From assembly GCF_018139625.1 (NCBI RefSeq), contig NZ_JAGSOH010000075.1, forward strand, positions 1 through 38,437: a stretch of DNA of 38,437 bases, given 5' to 3'. Source of the DNA: Actinospica acidithermotolerans (lineage in GTDB: Bacteria; Actinomycetota; Actinomycetes; Streptomycetales; Catenulisporaceae). A program made the position numbers and the translations under genes. Under the pieces are notes generated by a model that saw only the letters and a program-made list of their open reading frames with translations, ran no database searches and had not been told where the DNA came from. This document shows positions 7,105 through 15,079 of the stretch, piece by piece. How positions within the stretch are numbered: position 1 is the first letter of the stretch; every line of letters begins with the position of its first letter.

Positions 7105-8196
7105 ATGGACGCGAAGCCCTTCAAGCCGCTCTACGACGGGGACGGCCCGTTCACCTCCGTCTACCTGCCCACTCCCGGGAACGAGGCCGACGCCGCGCAC
7201 CGGATCGAGCTGACCTGGCGGGAGTTGCGCGAGGATCTCGCCGGGCAGGGCGCGCCCGAGGCGGACCTGCGGGCGATCGACGACGCGGTCGGACAGCCGC
7301 TCGCGTCGTCGTCGGCCGCGCAGCCGGCGGGACACGGCTCGCCGCCCGGACTGGCGGTCTTCGCCTCGCAGGGCACCGTCGTGCTCGATCGCGAGCTGTC
7401 CGCGCACCCCGTCGCGCCGCGTGCCGCCTTCGGGGACCTGCCGGACGCCGTCACGCTGCTGGCCCAGCTGCCGGATCTGGGCAACTACCTGGTCGTACAC
7501 ACCGACCGGGAGGGCGCCCAGATCGAGCTGCACGCGCGCGGCCGCCGCGAGCCCGAGCAGACCGAGCAGGTCAAGGGGCGTACGTACCCGGTCTCGAAGA
7601 ACAGCTCGGGCGACTGGCGGCAGGACCGCCGACAGCGGACGGTGCAGAACACATGGCGCGCCAACGCCCGCGACATCGCGTGGCGCGTCGGCGAGATCGC
7701 GGCCCGGCACGACGTGGACCTGGTCGCGGTCGACGGCGATGTACGTGCCCGCACATTGTTGCGCGACGAGCTCGGCGCCTCCTGGCAGGACCGCGTCGTG
7801 GACGCCGCCGACGGTGCCGAACGCATCGCCGCGGAGTTCGAGTGCGCCTGGCGAGCCGATGTGGTCGACCACTTCGCCCGAGGCCTGGCGAACGGCACTG
7901 CCGTCGACGGACTGGCCGCGACCGTCGACGCGCTGCGCACCGGCGAGGTCGCCACGCTTTTGCTGCGTCACGACGCGCCCGACGCCGGCGCCCCGGTGTG
8001 GTGGGGCTCCGAGCCGGGCCAACTGACGCTGCAACCGCGCGAACTGGAAGACCTGCGCGCGAACCTGATCAAGCGCGGCCGCGCGGCGGACGTGCTCATT
8101 CGTGCGCTGGTTCAGATGGACGGCGAACTTCTGCTGTGCTCCGGCGCCGAACCCGGCCCGAACGGCGTCGCCGGAGCGATCCTCCGCCGCGGCTGA
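7105..8196 (+). CDS. Vms1/Ankzf1-type (Rv2629-like) peptidyl-tRNA hydrolase family protein
   Basis: A 363-aa soluble protein with the opening FKPLYDGDGPFTSVYLPTP and the central segment DWRQDRRQRTVQNTW that I recognise from the actinobacterial Rv2629-like family. This family is related to eukaryotic release factor 1 and to Vms1, which releases peptide chains from tRNA on stalled ribosomes. Gln173 in the DWRQ segment sits where the family has its catalytic-loop glutamine. The later segment DVDLVAVDGDVRARTLL and the C-terminal DVLIRALVQMDGELLL match the two eRF1-like alpha/beta domains. GAGGAG at 7092-7097 supports ATG 7105. In mycobacteria relatives are stress- or dormancy-linked, which agrees with the SigB-like promoter. 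Molecular activity in bacteria is established only for some members. Confidence 0.75.
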   Translation: MDAKPFKPLYDGDGPFTSVYLPTPGNEADAAHRIELTWRELREDLAGQGAPEADLRAIDDAVGQPLASSSAAQPAGHGSPPGLAVFASQGTVVLDRELSAHPVAPRAAFGDLPDAVTLLAQLPDLGNYLVVHTDREGAQIELHARGRREPEQTEQVKGRTYPVSKNSSGDWRQDRRQRTVQNTWRANARDIAWRVGEIAARHDVDLVAVDGDVRARTLLRDELGASWQDRVVDAADGAERIAAEFECAWRADVVDHFARGLANGTAVDGLAATVDALRTGEVATLLLRHDAPDAGAPVWWGSEPGQLTLQPRELEDLRANLIKRGRAADVLIRALVQMDGELLLCSGAEPGPNGVAGAILRRG

Positions 8197-8244
8197 GCGG
8201 CCTGCGCATCCGGCCGCGCCGTCGGCGGATCAGCTGATCAGCGT

Positions 8245-8321
8245 CAGTACTCAGTGCCCAGTGCTCAGTGCTCAGTACTCAGTACTCAGTGCCCGGTGCC
8301 CGGTGCCCAGTGCTCAGTAGA
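8245..8321. repeat. 7-bp minisatellite (about 11 copies of CAGTRCY-type units)
   Basis: Eleven consecutive heptamers from 8245: CAGTACT, CAGTGCC, CAGTGCT and close variants (two CGGTGCC), ending with a partial CAGTAGA. A direct repeat GATCAGCGT flanks the array (8236-8244 and 8320-8328). The array contains the stop codon of the minus-strand gene at 8314. Units differ only at the variable positions, so the array has diverged by substitution after expansion. Confidence 0.95.
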
Positions 8322-8523
8322 TCAGCGTGCGCTCATAGACGTAGACAGCCATCGTCGGGTACTCGTCGTCGAGATCCGCAGTCGGGCGATACACGTGCCG
8401 CACCTGGCCGGCGTACCGGACGACGGGTACCGCCGACGTCACGTGCACGCGCTCGCCGTCGAACGGGCCGCCGCGGAGAACGGCGTTCGGTGCTCCAGCG
8501 TCGTGGGACTGCTCAGCATCCAT
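8314..8523 (-). CDS. small conserved protein, DUF5988-like
   Basis: A 69-aa protein from ATG 8523. The segment VLRGGPFDGERVHV followed by VYRPTADLDDEYPTMAVYVYERT resembles short actinobacterial proteins that I recall as DUF5988; the match is from memory. No signal peptide or membrane helix is evident. It follows the acyl-CoA dehydrogenase gene on the same strand after 55 bp, so it may end that transcript. Its stop codon lies inside the heptamer array, so the last residues (about LIY) may have been set by the repeat. Function is unknown. Confidence 0.6.
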   Translation of the reverse strand: MDAEQSHDAGAPNAVLRGGPFDGERVHVTSAVPVVRYAGQVRHVYRPTADLDDEYPTMAVYVYERTLIY

Positions 8524-8578
8524 GACCCGAGCTCAACACGCTGCGGCGGCCCGCGCAACCAGAGGCGACCTTCGCGCA

Positions 8579-9622
8579 TTATTTCGCCACGTGCTCCCAC
8601 TCAAGGTCCGCGAGGCTGCGGCCGAGCGTCGCGTAGTCGCGCTCGGCGTGGTGCTGGCGGAGGTACAGCGTCAGGTCGGCCACGAGGCGCGCGTGACGTT
8701 CGTCGTGGGCCAGCGGACTCGCGCCCAGCGCACGTCCTACGCGGTCGATCACCTCGGCACACGTGCGCTCGGTCGCGGCACGGACCTGCTTGGACCGCAC
8801 CGCCGCGCCGCCGGCGACGTCGTCCGGATCCGCGTCGATCTCGATAGCCGCGACATCCAGCAGGGCACCGACCGCGCGGAGGCTGGAGGTGACGGCGCCG
8901 AGGTGGGCGAGAGCGTGCGGTCCGACGTCGTAACTGCGGGCGGCGGTGTGCAGGGTACGCGCGACCGCCCTCGCACCGCCGTACCAGCATGCTGCAACAC
9001 CGATTCCGCCGTGCTGGAACCCTGGTCGCTCCAGGTAGGCGCCGGGAGCGCCGACGGGAGTCGCCGGCACGTCGTCGAAGTCGATGTCGAGGGTGTCGGA
9101 GGCGGCCATCGCGTCCGCGGGCCAGCTGTCCGGCAGCGGGAGCAGACCGGGGTCCGAGCACTCGACGGCGAACAGTCGACGCTCGGTGCCGGAACGCGCG
9201 GTGACCAGTGCCCGGGTGCACGTCCGCGCCCCGGAGCAGTACGCCTTGCGGCCCTTCAGCCTCCATCGGCTCTCGCTGGTGCGCATCGCGGCGAGCCCGC
9301 TGCCGGGCGGCTCGGCCGCCCAGACTCCCCAGAGCTCGGGGGGAGCGGCCACGGCGTTGGCGGCGCGCGGCACGTCATCGGTGTGCGGCCTGTCGGGGTA
9401 TGGCCGGACGCCGAGTTCGTGCAGGATCGCGAGCGCGTCGGCATGCCCCTCGGCGAGGCGCGCCAGGGTCAGGTCCTCCTCGGCCACGGCGGTCAGCCGG
9501 GCCCAGCGGGCGCGCGTGCGGCCGGCACCGGGCGGCGGCAGCTCCAGCGTGCCGCGCGACACGAGCGTCGCGAACCGATCGGCGATCGCGAGCGTGCGGG
9601 GCGGTGTATCCGTGTTCAGCAA
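8579..9622 (-). CDS. acyl-CoA dehydrogenase family protein
   Basis: A 347-aa flavoprotein of the acyl-CoA dehydrogenase superfamily, slightly shorter than the usual 380-400 aa. WGVWAAEPPGSGL corresponds to the FAD-binding middle-domain entry, WRLKGRKAYCSGA to the conserved (K)xxCSGA strand, and the C-terminal helical bundle holds RALGASPLAHDERHARLVADL, which is like the family RAxGAxPLxxD signature. The catalytic base cannot be placed with confidence. Start: TTG 9622, overlapping the upstream TGA (TTGCTGA), with GAGGAG about 9 nt before it, so translation is probably coupled to the phosphoesterase gene. Family members with neighbouring PIG-L deacetylase, methyltransferase and GT2 genes are common in actinobacteria from memory; here those partners lie 3 kb away. 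Confidence 0.8.
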   Translation of the reverse strand: MLNTDTPPRTLAIADRFATLVSRGTLELPPPGAGRTRARWARLTAVAEEDLTLARLAEGHADALAILHELGVRPYPDRPHTDDVPRAANAVAAPPELWGVWAAEPPGSGLAAMRTSESRWRLKGRKAYCSGARTCTRALVTARSGTERRLFAVECSDPGLLPLPDSWPADAMAASDTLDIDFDDVPATPVGAPGAYLERPGFQHGGIGVAACWYGGARAVARTLHTAARSYDVGPHALAHLGAVTSSLRAVGALLDVAAIEIDADPDDVAGGAAVRSKQVRAATERTCAEVIDRVGRALGASPLAHDERHARLVADLTLYLRQHHAERDYATLGRSLADLEWEHVAK

Positions 9623-10245
9623 TTGTCGCTCTCCTCATCAGCGATCTGCCGCAGCGTGCGACCGCTGCGCGCCGAGCGCAGCCGTCGGGGGTCGAGCGTC
9701 TTGTCGGCGCCGGCGTGCCGGTCGGATTTCTTCACCAGCAGCCACGCTTCACGGCCGTTGTCGTCCGCGCGCATCCGGGTGAGCGCGAACGCGCCGTGCA
9801 GCTTGTGGCCGTCCAGCCAGAACGACGCGTGGCCCTTCTCCAGCGCCTCGCTCAACGGCACTTCGCGGCCGGACTTCTTGCTGAGGTTGCGGTAGGTGCC
9901 CTCGTCCCAGACCATGACCGTTCCGCCGCCGTACTCGCCTTTCGGAATGACGCCCTCGAACGACCGGTAGTCCATCGGGTGATCCTCCGTCGGGCTGGCG
10001 AGCCGCTTCGTCTGCGGGTCGCTCGACGGCCCCTTCGGCACGGCCCAGGACTTGAGCACGCCGTCGGCCTCGAGCCGGAAGTCGAAGTGCATCGTGCTCG
10101 CGTCGTGCAGTTGGACGACGAACACGGGCTCCCCGCCGTCCGCGGCGCCATCGCGCCCCGGTGGCTCCGGCGACCGCTTCGGATCGCGGCGCCGCCGGTA
10201 TTCGGCGAGCCGATCGGCCTGGTCCTGATCCTTGTGCGTTGTCAC
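9616..10245 (-). CDS. stand-alone LigD-type DNA 3'-phosphoesterase domain protein
   Basis: About 209 aa, one complete PE domain: FVVQLHDASTMHFDFRLE (family form is HDAxxxHxDFRLE), then GVLKSWAVPKGPS, PMDYRSFEGVIPKGEYG, GTVMVWDEGTY and LHGAFALTRM. The two histidines and the aspartate of HDASTMHFD are the manganese-binding residues known from LigD, where the domain trims 3' phosphates and ribonucleotides during non-homologous end joining. There is no polymerase or ligase domain, so it is a free-standing nuclease or helper. GTG 10245 (VTTHKDQDQADRLAEY) was chosen because homologues start near the DRLAEYRRRRD segment; the frame is open to 10329, but that region overlaps the divergent promoter. 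Co-transcribed with the acyl-CoA dehydrogenase gene. Confidence 0.85.
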   Translation of the reverse strand: MTTHKDQDQADRLAEYRRRRDPKRSPEPPGRDGAADGGEPVFVVQLHDASTMHFDFRLEADGVLKSWAVPKGPSSDPQTKRLASPTEDHPMDYRSFEGVIPKGEYGGGTVMVWDEGTYRNLSKKSGREVPLSEALEKGHASFWLDGHKLHGAFALTRMRADDNGREAWLLVKKSDRHAGADKTLDPRRLRSARSGRTLRQIADEESDNC

Positions 10246-10314
10246 GCGTGCCAGGTGACCGGCCCGCGGGCGGCGAAACCCGTCCCGGTCCATTCGCCGC
10301 ATAGCCGGGAGCGC

Positions 10315-10339
10315 GCATAGTCGGGACATCGTCGGGTAG
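10315..10339 (+). promoter_or_regulatory. SigB-type promoter, predicted leaderless start
   Basis: GCAT at 10315-10318, 15 bp, then GGGTAG at 10334-10339. Only 10 nt separate the -10 from ATG 10350, and no ribosome-binding site fits between them. Transcription should therefore start at or within a few bases of the ATG. Confidence 0.6.
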
Positions 10340-10349
10340 CCGCGCGACC

Positions 10350-11873
10350 ATGCTCACCACCGCCGAAGCCTCCCAGTCTGAGAAGCTGGACCGCCGGCCG
10401 GCCCTGTTCGTGTGCCTGGTCGGCGGATTCATGACGCTGCTCGACGTCAGCATCGTCAACGTCGCGCTGCCCTCGATCCGCTCAGGGCTCAACGCGTCCG
10501 CCGACGATCTGCAGTGGGTGCTGTCGGGTTACGCCCTGGCGTTCGGGCTGGTGCTGGTCCCGGCGGGCCGCCTCGGCGACGCACACGGCCGACGGCTGAT
10601 GTTCATGGTGGGACTCGCCTCGTTCACGCTGACCAGCGCCCTGGCCGGCGTGGCGACGGGAGCGCTGTGGCTGATCGCGGCGCGGTTCGCGCAGGGCCTG
10701 GCGAGCGGAACGCTCAGCCCGCAGGTCGCGGGCCTGATCCAGCAGCTGTACCGGGGAGCCGCGCGGGGACGTGCGTTCGGCCTGCTCGGAGCCGCCATCG
10801 GGATCTCGACCGCGGTCGGCCCGCTGCTCGGCGGGCTGCTGATCGCGGCGGGGGGCACGGCGGACGGCTGGCGCTGGGTCTTCTACGTGAACGTACCGAT
10901 CGGGCTGATCGCGCTGCCGGCCGCGTGGCGGCTGCTGCCCAGCCAGAGCGAGCGCGACGAGGACGAGGTGCGCGACGCGCCGAAGGGGCTCGACGCGGTG
11001 GGTATCGCGCTGCTCGGCAGCGCGGTCGTGCTGCTGCTGGTGCCGCTCGTCGAGGCGCAGCAGTGGTCCGGTTGGTTCAAGTGGCTGCTGATTCCTGTCG
11101 CGTTCCTGCTGTTCGCGGCCTTCACGGCCTGGGAGCGCCGGCAGCAGGAGCCGGCTGTGAACCTCAGGCTGTTCAGCCGCCGCTCCTTCTCCCTGGGCAC
11201 CGCGCTCGCCCTCGCCTACTTCGCCGGCTTCACGGCGCTGTTCTTCATCTTCACGCTGTACCTGCAGAACGGATTGGGCCGCAGCGCCCTGATCGCCGGC
11301 CTCGCGATCACACCGTTCGCCGTCGGATCGGCCGGCGCGGCGGCCGTGGGCGGCCGGCTCGTCGAGCGCGCCGGACGCCCCCTCGTCGCGATAGGACTGG
11401 TAGCCGTGGTCGTGGGCCTCGGCGGAACGCTCATCGCGGCGCGCGCGGTCGCCGGTCCCGACGTCGGCTGGGCCACGGCGGCGCCGCTGCTGCTCGCCGG
11501 CATCGGCAGCGGGCTGGTGATCGCGCCCAACCAGACCATCACCCTCTCCGAGGTCCCCGTCCGCGAGGCCAGCACCGCCGCGGGCGTGCTGCAGACATCG
11601 CAGCGCATCGGCTCCGCCATCGGCGTCGCGGCCGTCGGCGTCGTCTTCTTCGCCGCCCTCCCCGGAGGCGGGGCCTCCGCCGGGTCGAGCGGGTCAGGAA
11701 GCCGCCAGCCCGGCACGGGCGCCGCGCAGACCTGGTCGACGGCCTTCGAACGCGGCCTGACCGTCATCATCGTGCTGGTCGGCGTCGCGCTGCTGATCGC
11801 GCTCGCCGACGTGATCGCGGAACGCCGCGAGCACCCGCACCGATCCGAGAGCGATCGGCCGAACGGGCGGTGA
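10350..11873 (+). CDS. DHA2-family (EmrB/QacA-type) 14-TM MFS drug exporter
   Basis: A 507-aa proton-coupled exporter of the cytoplasmic membrane. FMTLLDVSIVNVALPSI is the DHA2 motif in helix 1; GRLGDAHGRR is the loop 2-3 motif; GPLLGGLL in helix 5 is the antiporter motif C region. About 14 hydrophobic helices are seen, with a Gly/Ser-rich loop near residues 450-465 before the last helix and a short charged tail. The family exports dyes, antiseptics and antibiotics. ATG 10350 is supported by the family N-terminus and by the -10 element directly upstream. It is divergent from the phosphoesterase gene and may be stress-induced. Confidence 0.9.
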   Translation: MLTTAEASQSEKLDRRPALFVCLVGGFMTLLDVSIVNVALPSIRSGLNASADDLQWVLSGYALAFGLVLVPAGRLGDAHGRRLMFMVGLASFTLTSALAGVATGALWLIAARFAQGLASGTLSPQVAGLIQQLYRGAARGRAFGLLGAAIGISTAVGPLLGGLLIAAGGTADGWRWVFYVNVPIGLIALPAAWRLLPSQSERDEDEVRDAPKGLDAVGIALLGSAVVLLLVPLVEAQQWSGWFKWLLIPVAFLLFAAFTAWERRQQEPAVNLRLFSRRSFSLGTALALAYFAGFTALFFIFTLYLQNGLGRSALIAGLAITPFAVGSAGAAAVGGRLVERAGRPLVAIGLVAVVVGLGGTLIAARAVAGPDVGWATAAPLLLAGIGSGLVIAPNQTITLSEVPVREASTAAGVLQTSQRIGSAIGVAAVGVVFFAALPGGGASAGSSGSGSRQPGTGAAQTWSTAFERGLTVIIVLVGVALLIALADVIAERREHPHRSESDRPNGR

Positions 11874-11875
11874 TC

Positions 11876-11900
11876 GTTTGACCGGGTGCTTAGCGGGTAG
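11876..11900 (+). promoter_or_regulatory. SigB-type promoter of udgX, predicted leaderless
   Basis: GTTT at 11876-11879, a 15-bp spacer and GGGTAG at 11895-11900: the best match to the SigB consensus in the window. ATG 11910 begins 9 nt after the -10, so the mRNA should lack a leader. It starts only 2 bases past the exporter stop, giving udgX its own promoter. Confidence 0.7.
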
Positions 11901-11909
11901 CCGGGCACG

Positions 11910-12569
11910 ATGTCGAACGAAGCTTCCCGGGCACGTCATCCCGGCGCCGAGCGCTTCATCCCGGACACCGACGACCTGGCCGAGATGGCCGAGGCCGCGC
12001 GGGAGTGCCGCGGATGCGACCTCTATCGCGGCGCCACGCAGACCGTGTTCGGCAATGGCGCGGAACGTGCGCGGGTGCTGATGCTCGGCGAGCAGCCGGG
12101 CGACCAGGAGGATCGGCAGGGCGAACCGTTCGTCGGGCCGGCGGGGGCGATTCTGCGGCGCGCGCTCGTCGACGCGGGCGTGGCGGAGCGGAGCGTCTAT
12201 CTGACGAACGCCGTCAAGCACTTCCGCTGGCGCCGCGACGAATCCCGCGGAAAGCGGCGCATTCACCAGCGCCCGGACGCCGGGCAGGTGGCGGCGTGCC
12301 GGCCGTGGTGGCTGGCCGAGGTGCGGGCGGTGCGGCCGGAGATCCTGGTCGCGCTCGGGGCGACGGCCGGGCAAGCGCTGTTCGGTTCGTCGTTCCGCGT
12401 CGGTTCGACGCGGGGAGCGATGCTCGAGTGGCAGGAGCCGGGGGGCCGGACGATCCCGGTCCTGGCGACGATCCATCCCTCGGCCGTGCTGAGGGCGACG
12501 GATCGGGAGGTCGCGTACGCCGGGTTCGTCGGTGACATGCGGAAGCTCGCCAAGCTGCTGAAGCAATGA
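11910..12569 (+). CDS. udgX: UdgX-family uracil-DNA binding/glycosylase protein
   Basis: A 219-aa protein of the family-4-like uracil-DNA glycosylase superfamily. [16 protein letters not shown] carries a CxxC iron-sulfur ligand pair. [20 protein letters not shown] is motif A. The insertion KRRIHQ (Lys115-Gln120) is diagnostic of UdgX: its histidine (His119) becomes covalently joined to the abasic sugar after uracil is removed, leaving a DNA-protein crosslink. The final motif is TIHPSAVLR. The remaining cluster cysteines are in ACRPWW and further upstream, as in the family. A SigB-type promoter with no leader suggests induction in stress, next to other DNA-repair functions. The stop lies in a 15-bp tandem repeat. 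Confidence 0.9.
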   Translation: MSNEASRARHPGAERFIPDTDDLAEMAEAARECRGCDLYRGATQTVFGNGAERARVLMLGEQPGDQEDRQGEPFVGPAGAILRRALVDAGVAERSVYLTNAVKHFRWRRDESRGKRRIHQRPDAGQVAACRPWWLAEVRAVRPEILVALGATAGQALFGSSFRVGSTRGAMLEWQEPGGRTIPVLATIHPSAVLRATDREVAYAGFVGDMRKLAKLLKQ

Positions 12570-12601
12570 GCGCTGAAGCAATGACCGCTGAAGCAGCGAC
12601 C
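12557..12601. repeat. 15-bp tandem repeat across the udgX stop codon
   Basis: GCTGAAGCA recurs at 12557, 12572 and 12587 (period 15). The first two units include an in-frame TGA (12567-12569 and 12582-12584), so the last codons and the stop of udgX have been duplicated together. Confidence 0.85.
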
Positions 12602-12622
12602 GGCAGCGACCGATTACGCCAG

Positions 12623-13267
12623 TTACACCAGGCCTTCCAGGGCCGCGACCGATAGGGCGGCGCCGTTGGTCCCGGCGTCGGTCGAGGTCTCGTGGCGGCC
12701 CATGACGTCGAGGAGGAAGTCGTCCTCTTCGTGCCGGGCCAAGGGCGTCAGGCCGGGCTGCGCGCGCACGTCCGCGTGCACGGTCTCCGCGTCAGCGGCG
12801 TGCTCGGGCACGTGGTGACGCCAGTGCACTGCTACGACGTGGCCGCCCTCGGCCAGCGAGCGGACGGCCTCGGACAGCAGCCAGGCCCGGTCCTCCGCAT
12901 CGAAGTAGTAGAGCAGTTCGGAGAACACGATCAGGTCGAATTCGCCGTCGGGCCATTGCTCGGGGACGACGCCGTGCACGGCCTCGGCGCCGTCGAACGA
13001 GGCCAGGCGCTTCGCGGCGACCGCCACGGCTTCCGGCCGGCGGTCCCAGGACAGGAGCCGGTCGCAGCGCTCGGCCAGCAGGGCGCTCAGCACGCCGACC
13101 GAGCAGCCGGGCTCGAAGGCGCGGCGGTAGCGGCGGACGGGGAGCGAGGCCATCGTCAGGGCGTATTTGCGCTGTTCGTACCAGCGCTCGGCCAAGTGCC
13201 AAGGGTCCGCTCGGCCGCGGTACATCTCGGCGAAGTAGGTCCCGGGAACGCTCGGCCGGTTCATCAT
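12623..13267 (-). CDS. class I SAM-dependent methyltransferase (NodS-like)
   Basis: A 214-aa cytosolic methyltransferase. The N-terminal FAEMYRGRADPWHLAERWYEQRKY is characteristic of NodS-like small-molecule N-methyltransferases. FEPGCSVGVLSALLAERC is the SAM-binding motif I (near residue 50), LLSWDRRPEAV the acidic strand 2 region, and FDLIVFSELLYYF motif II. ATG 13267 overlaps the stop of the deacetylase gene in ATGA, so the two are translationally coupled. NodS methylates de-N-acetylated chitooligosaccharides; pairing with a PIG-L deacetylase therefore suggests deacetylation of an N-acyl sugar followed by N-methylation. That pathway is inferred from domain logic only. Confidence 0.85.
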   Translation of the reverse strand: MMNRPSVPGTYFAEMYRGRADPWHLAERWYEQRKYALTMASLPVRRYRRAFEPGCSVGVLSALLAERCDRLLSWDRRPEAVAVAAKRLASFDGAEAVHGVVPEQWPDGEFDLIVFSELLYYFDAEDRAWLLSEAVRSLAEGGHVVAVHWRHHVPEHAADAETVHADVRAQPGLTPLARHEEDDFLLDVMGRHETSTDAGTNGAALSVAALEGLV

Positions 13268-14040
13268 CGCAGGACCACCTCTCCGCGGCGGCGGAAATGT
13301 TCGAGGTCGGATTCGGACAGCACCGCGGCGTCCTCGGGCGCCGGGCTCAGCGGGAGGATCTGGCTGCGGTGGCACGCGACGGCCTCCTGCTTCTCGACCC
13401 ACGCCCAGGCCGGGATCTCGACGCGCACGGCGCGGTGCCACGGCACGCGCGCGTCGCCGGGCGCGGCCCAGTGCCACATCCACACGGGGTACTGCCACAC
13501 CGTCCCGTCGCCCGATCCTTCGCGCGCGGCCAGCGCCGCGCGGCCGACCGCCTCGTGGTCGGGGTGCACGTCGCCGGTCCACGGCGCGACGCAGAGTTCG
13601 AAGCCGCTGACCAGTTCCCGTATCCGTGCCGTGAGAGTCCCGTCGTCCAGGTTGAGGCCGCCGTCCGGCAGTCCCAGCCGTACGACCTCCGCGTCGGCGG
13701 CGCCGAGGACGGCGAGCGAGTTCGCGTCCTCGGTGCGGCGCAGTTCGGCAAGGCGCTCCCGGGAGATCGCGGTGCTCATCGGGTGCGAGGCCTCTCCGTC
13801 GGTCGCGATCACGATTCGAAGCCTGGCACCGCGCTCGGCCAGCACTGCGATGCTTCCGCCGAAGCCGAGGATCTCGTCGTCGGGATGAGCGGCGAGAACC
13901 ACGGCCGACGTCACGCCGTCGAGCGATTGCGCCGGCAGCTTGCGCAGCCCGCCCCAATGCTGCCAGAGGCGCTCGGGGGTGCCGGGACGCTGGATCGGAT
14001 CGGCGCTCCGCTCGGGTGCCCGGGTCGGGTTCGCAGTCAT
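13264..14040 (-). CDS. PIG-L (LmbE) family zinc N-deacetylase
   Basis: A 258-aa deacetylase. VLAAHPDDEILGFGG (His52, Asp54, Asp55) is the zinc and catalytic motif, and DVHPDHEAVGRAAL supplies the third zinc histidine. The size fits MshB/GlcNAc-PI-type enzymes, which remove acetyl groups from N-acetylglucosamine conjugates. ATG 14040 has AGAGGTGG at the right distance; the frame continues to 14205 but crosses the promoter. It is co-transcribed with the methyltransferase and divergent from a GT2 gene. The substrate is unknown; an N-acetylglucosamine-bearing glycoconjugate is the simplest guess. Confidence 0.88.
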   Translation of the reverse strand: MTANPTRAPERSADPIQRPGTPERLWQHWGGLRKLPAQSLDGVTSAVVLAAHPDDEILGFGGSIAVLAERGARLRIVIATDGEASHPMSTAISRERLAELRRTEDANSLAVLGAADAEVVRLGLPDGGLNLDDGTLTARIRELVSGFELCVAPWTGDVHPDHEAVGRAALAAREGSGDGTVWQYPVWMWHWAAPGDARVPWHRAVRVEIPAWAWVEKQEAVACHRSQILPLSPAPEDAAVLSESDLEHFRRRGEVVLR

Positions 14041-14066
14041 GTCCCACCTCTTTTCAGGCGCCTGGT

Positions 14067-14090
14067 TTACCCGGTTCACCGCCGCTAAAC
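14067..14090 (-). promoter_or_regulatory. SigB-type promoter of the deacetylase-methyltransferase operon
   Basis: On the minus strand, GTTT (14090-14087), a 14-bp spacer and GGGTAA (14072-14067). The start codon at 14040 is 26 nt further on, leaving room for the visible AGAGGTGG ribosome-binding site. Confidence 0.6.
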
Positions 14091-14189
14091 GGTCGCGGGC
14101 GCGGGGCGATGACACAGTCGCCTGGCGGTTTGGAGCACGTGATCGCGGCAACCCACCAGACACGACTGGTACCGAGAGGACGCGAGACG

Positions 14190-14915
14190 ATGGTCGATCG
14201 CTCACAGCGGACGTTTCGGCCCGAGCTCGGCGCCGTCGCCGTGATCGTGCCGGCGCACGACGAGCAGCGGCTGCTCGAGGGCTGTCTCAACGCCCTCGCC
14301 GCCGCAGCCTGGCATGCGCGGCGCGGCGGATTGCGCGTGTCCACACTCGTGGTCGCCGACGCCTGCACCGACGCGACCCGCGCCACTGCACGCGCGCATG
14401 GCGCCGTCAGCATCACCACGACCGTGAAGAACGTCGGTGCCGCCCGGGCAGCCGGCACCGAACGTGCGCTGGAGATGCTTGCGCGCGATGGATACCTGCC
14501 CCCGAATGTCTACCTGCTGCACACCGATGCCGACAGCGTCGTCCCGCCCGACTGGATCATCCGGCACCTGCGTCTCGCCGTTGACCACGACGCGGTACTC
14601 GGGCCTGTGGAGGTCAGCGATTGGGCCCCGCGCGGGCTCACCTGCGCGCGGCGGTTCGAGGAGGCCTCCGCCGCCGAGCCGGACGGCCATCGCGTGCACG
14701 GCGCCAATCTCGGCGTCCGCGCGGACGCCTATCTGCGCGTCGGCGGGTTCAGCGCGCTCCCGGTCGCCGAGGACCGCGCCCTCGTCGCGGCCCTGCGCGC
14801 CGCGGGGGAATCCGTCGTCTTCCGCCGTGATCTGGTCGTGAGCACGTCGGCCCGGGTCAGCCGGCGCGTGCGCGGCGGCTTCTCCGACTACCTCACCCGG
14901 CTCGCCGCCGGTTAG
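14190..14915 (+). CDS. family 2 glycosyltransferase
   Basis: A 241-aa inverting GT-A enzyme. AVIVPAHDEQRLLEGCL is the GT2 opening strand, VVADACTDATRATA the nucleotide region, NVGAARAAG the ribose/phosphate segment, and HTDADSVVPPDWI holds the DxD metal motif (Asp113, Asp115). Near the C-terminus VAEDRALVAALRAAG resembles the ED catalytic-base motif. No membrane helices, so it is cytosolic or peripheral. AGAGGA about 10 nt upstream supports ATG 14190; earlier in-frame starts (from 14016) lie in the divergent promoter. It pairs with the divergent deacetylase and methyltransferase, as expected for a sugar-transfer, deacetylation and methylation sequence. Confidence 0.87.
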   Translation: MVDRSQRTFRPELGAVAVIVPAHDEQRLLEGCLNALAAAAWHARRGGLRVSTLVVADACTDATRATARAHGAVSITTTVKNVGAARAAGTERALEMLARDGYLPPNVYLLHTDADSVVPPDWIIRHLRLAVDHDAVLGPVEVSDWAPRGLTCARRFEEASAAEPDGHRVHGANLGVRADAYLRVGGFSALPVAEDRALVAALRAAGESVVFRRDLVVSTSARVSRRVRGGFSDYLTRLAAG

Positions 14916-15010
14916 CGTCAGCCGGCGAGCAGCCCGACCACGGATTCGTACTCGGCCTCCTCGGCCTCGACGAGCAGCGACCCGGAACGGCCCGGCCGAC
15001 CGCGCGAAGT

Positions 15011-15079
15011 CCTCCGCGCGGTCGGGGACCTCAACCGGTCGCGAACCTCAGTCGGTCACGGACCTCAGTCGGTCGGGGA
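15011..15079. repeat. 17-bp tandem repeat across the stop of an F420 oxidoreductase gene
   Basis: CCTCARYCGGTC-type units start at 15029, 15046 and 15063 (period 17), with a related 18-bp unit at 15011. The last unit contains the stop codon (15065-15067) of the minus-strand oxidoreductase. Otherwise 14916-15064 shows no gene that I trust. Confidence 0.8.

Noticed and set aside
8245-8321. Possible CRISPR array
   Set aside because: Units are 7 bp with no spacers, and no cas gene is present.
14918-15001. Minus-strand tail reading EAEEAEYESVVGLLAG followed by a stop
   Set aside because: It looks like a natural protein end, but upstream the frame becomes Arg/Pro/Gly-rich and no start or homologue is apparent. 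It could be a gene remnant; the evidence is too thin for a feature.
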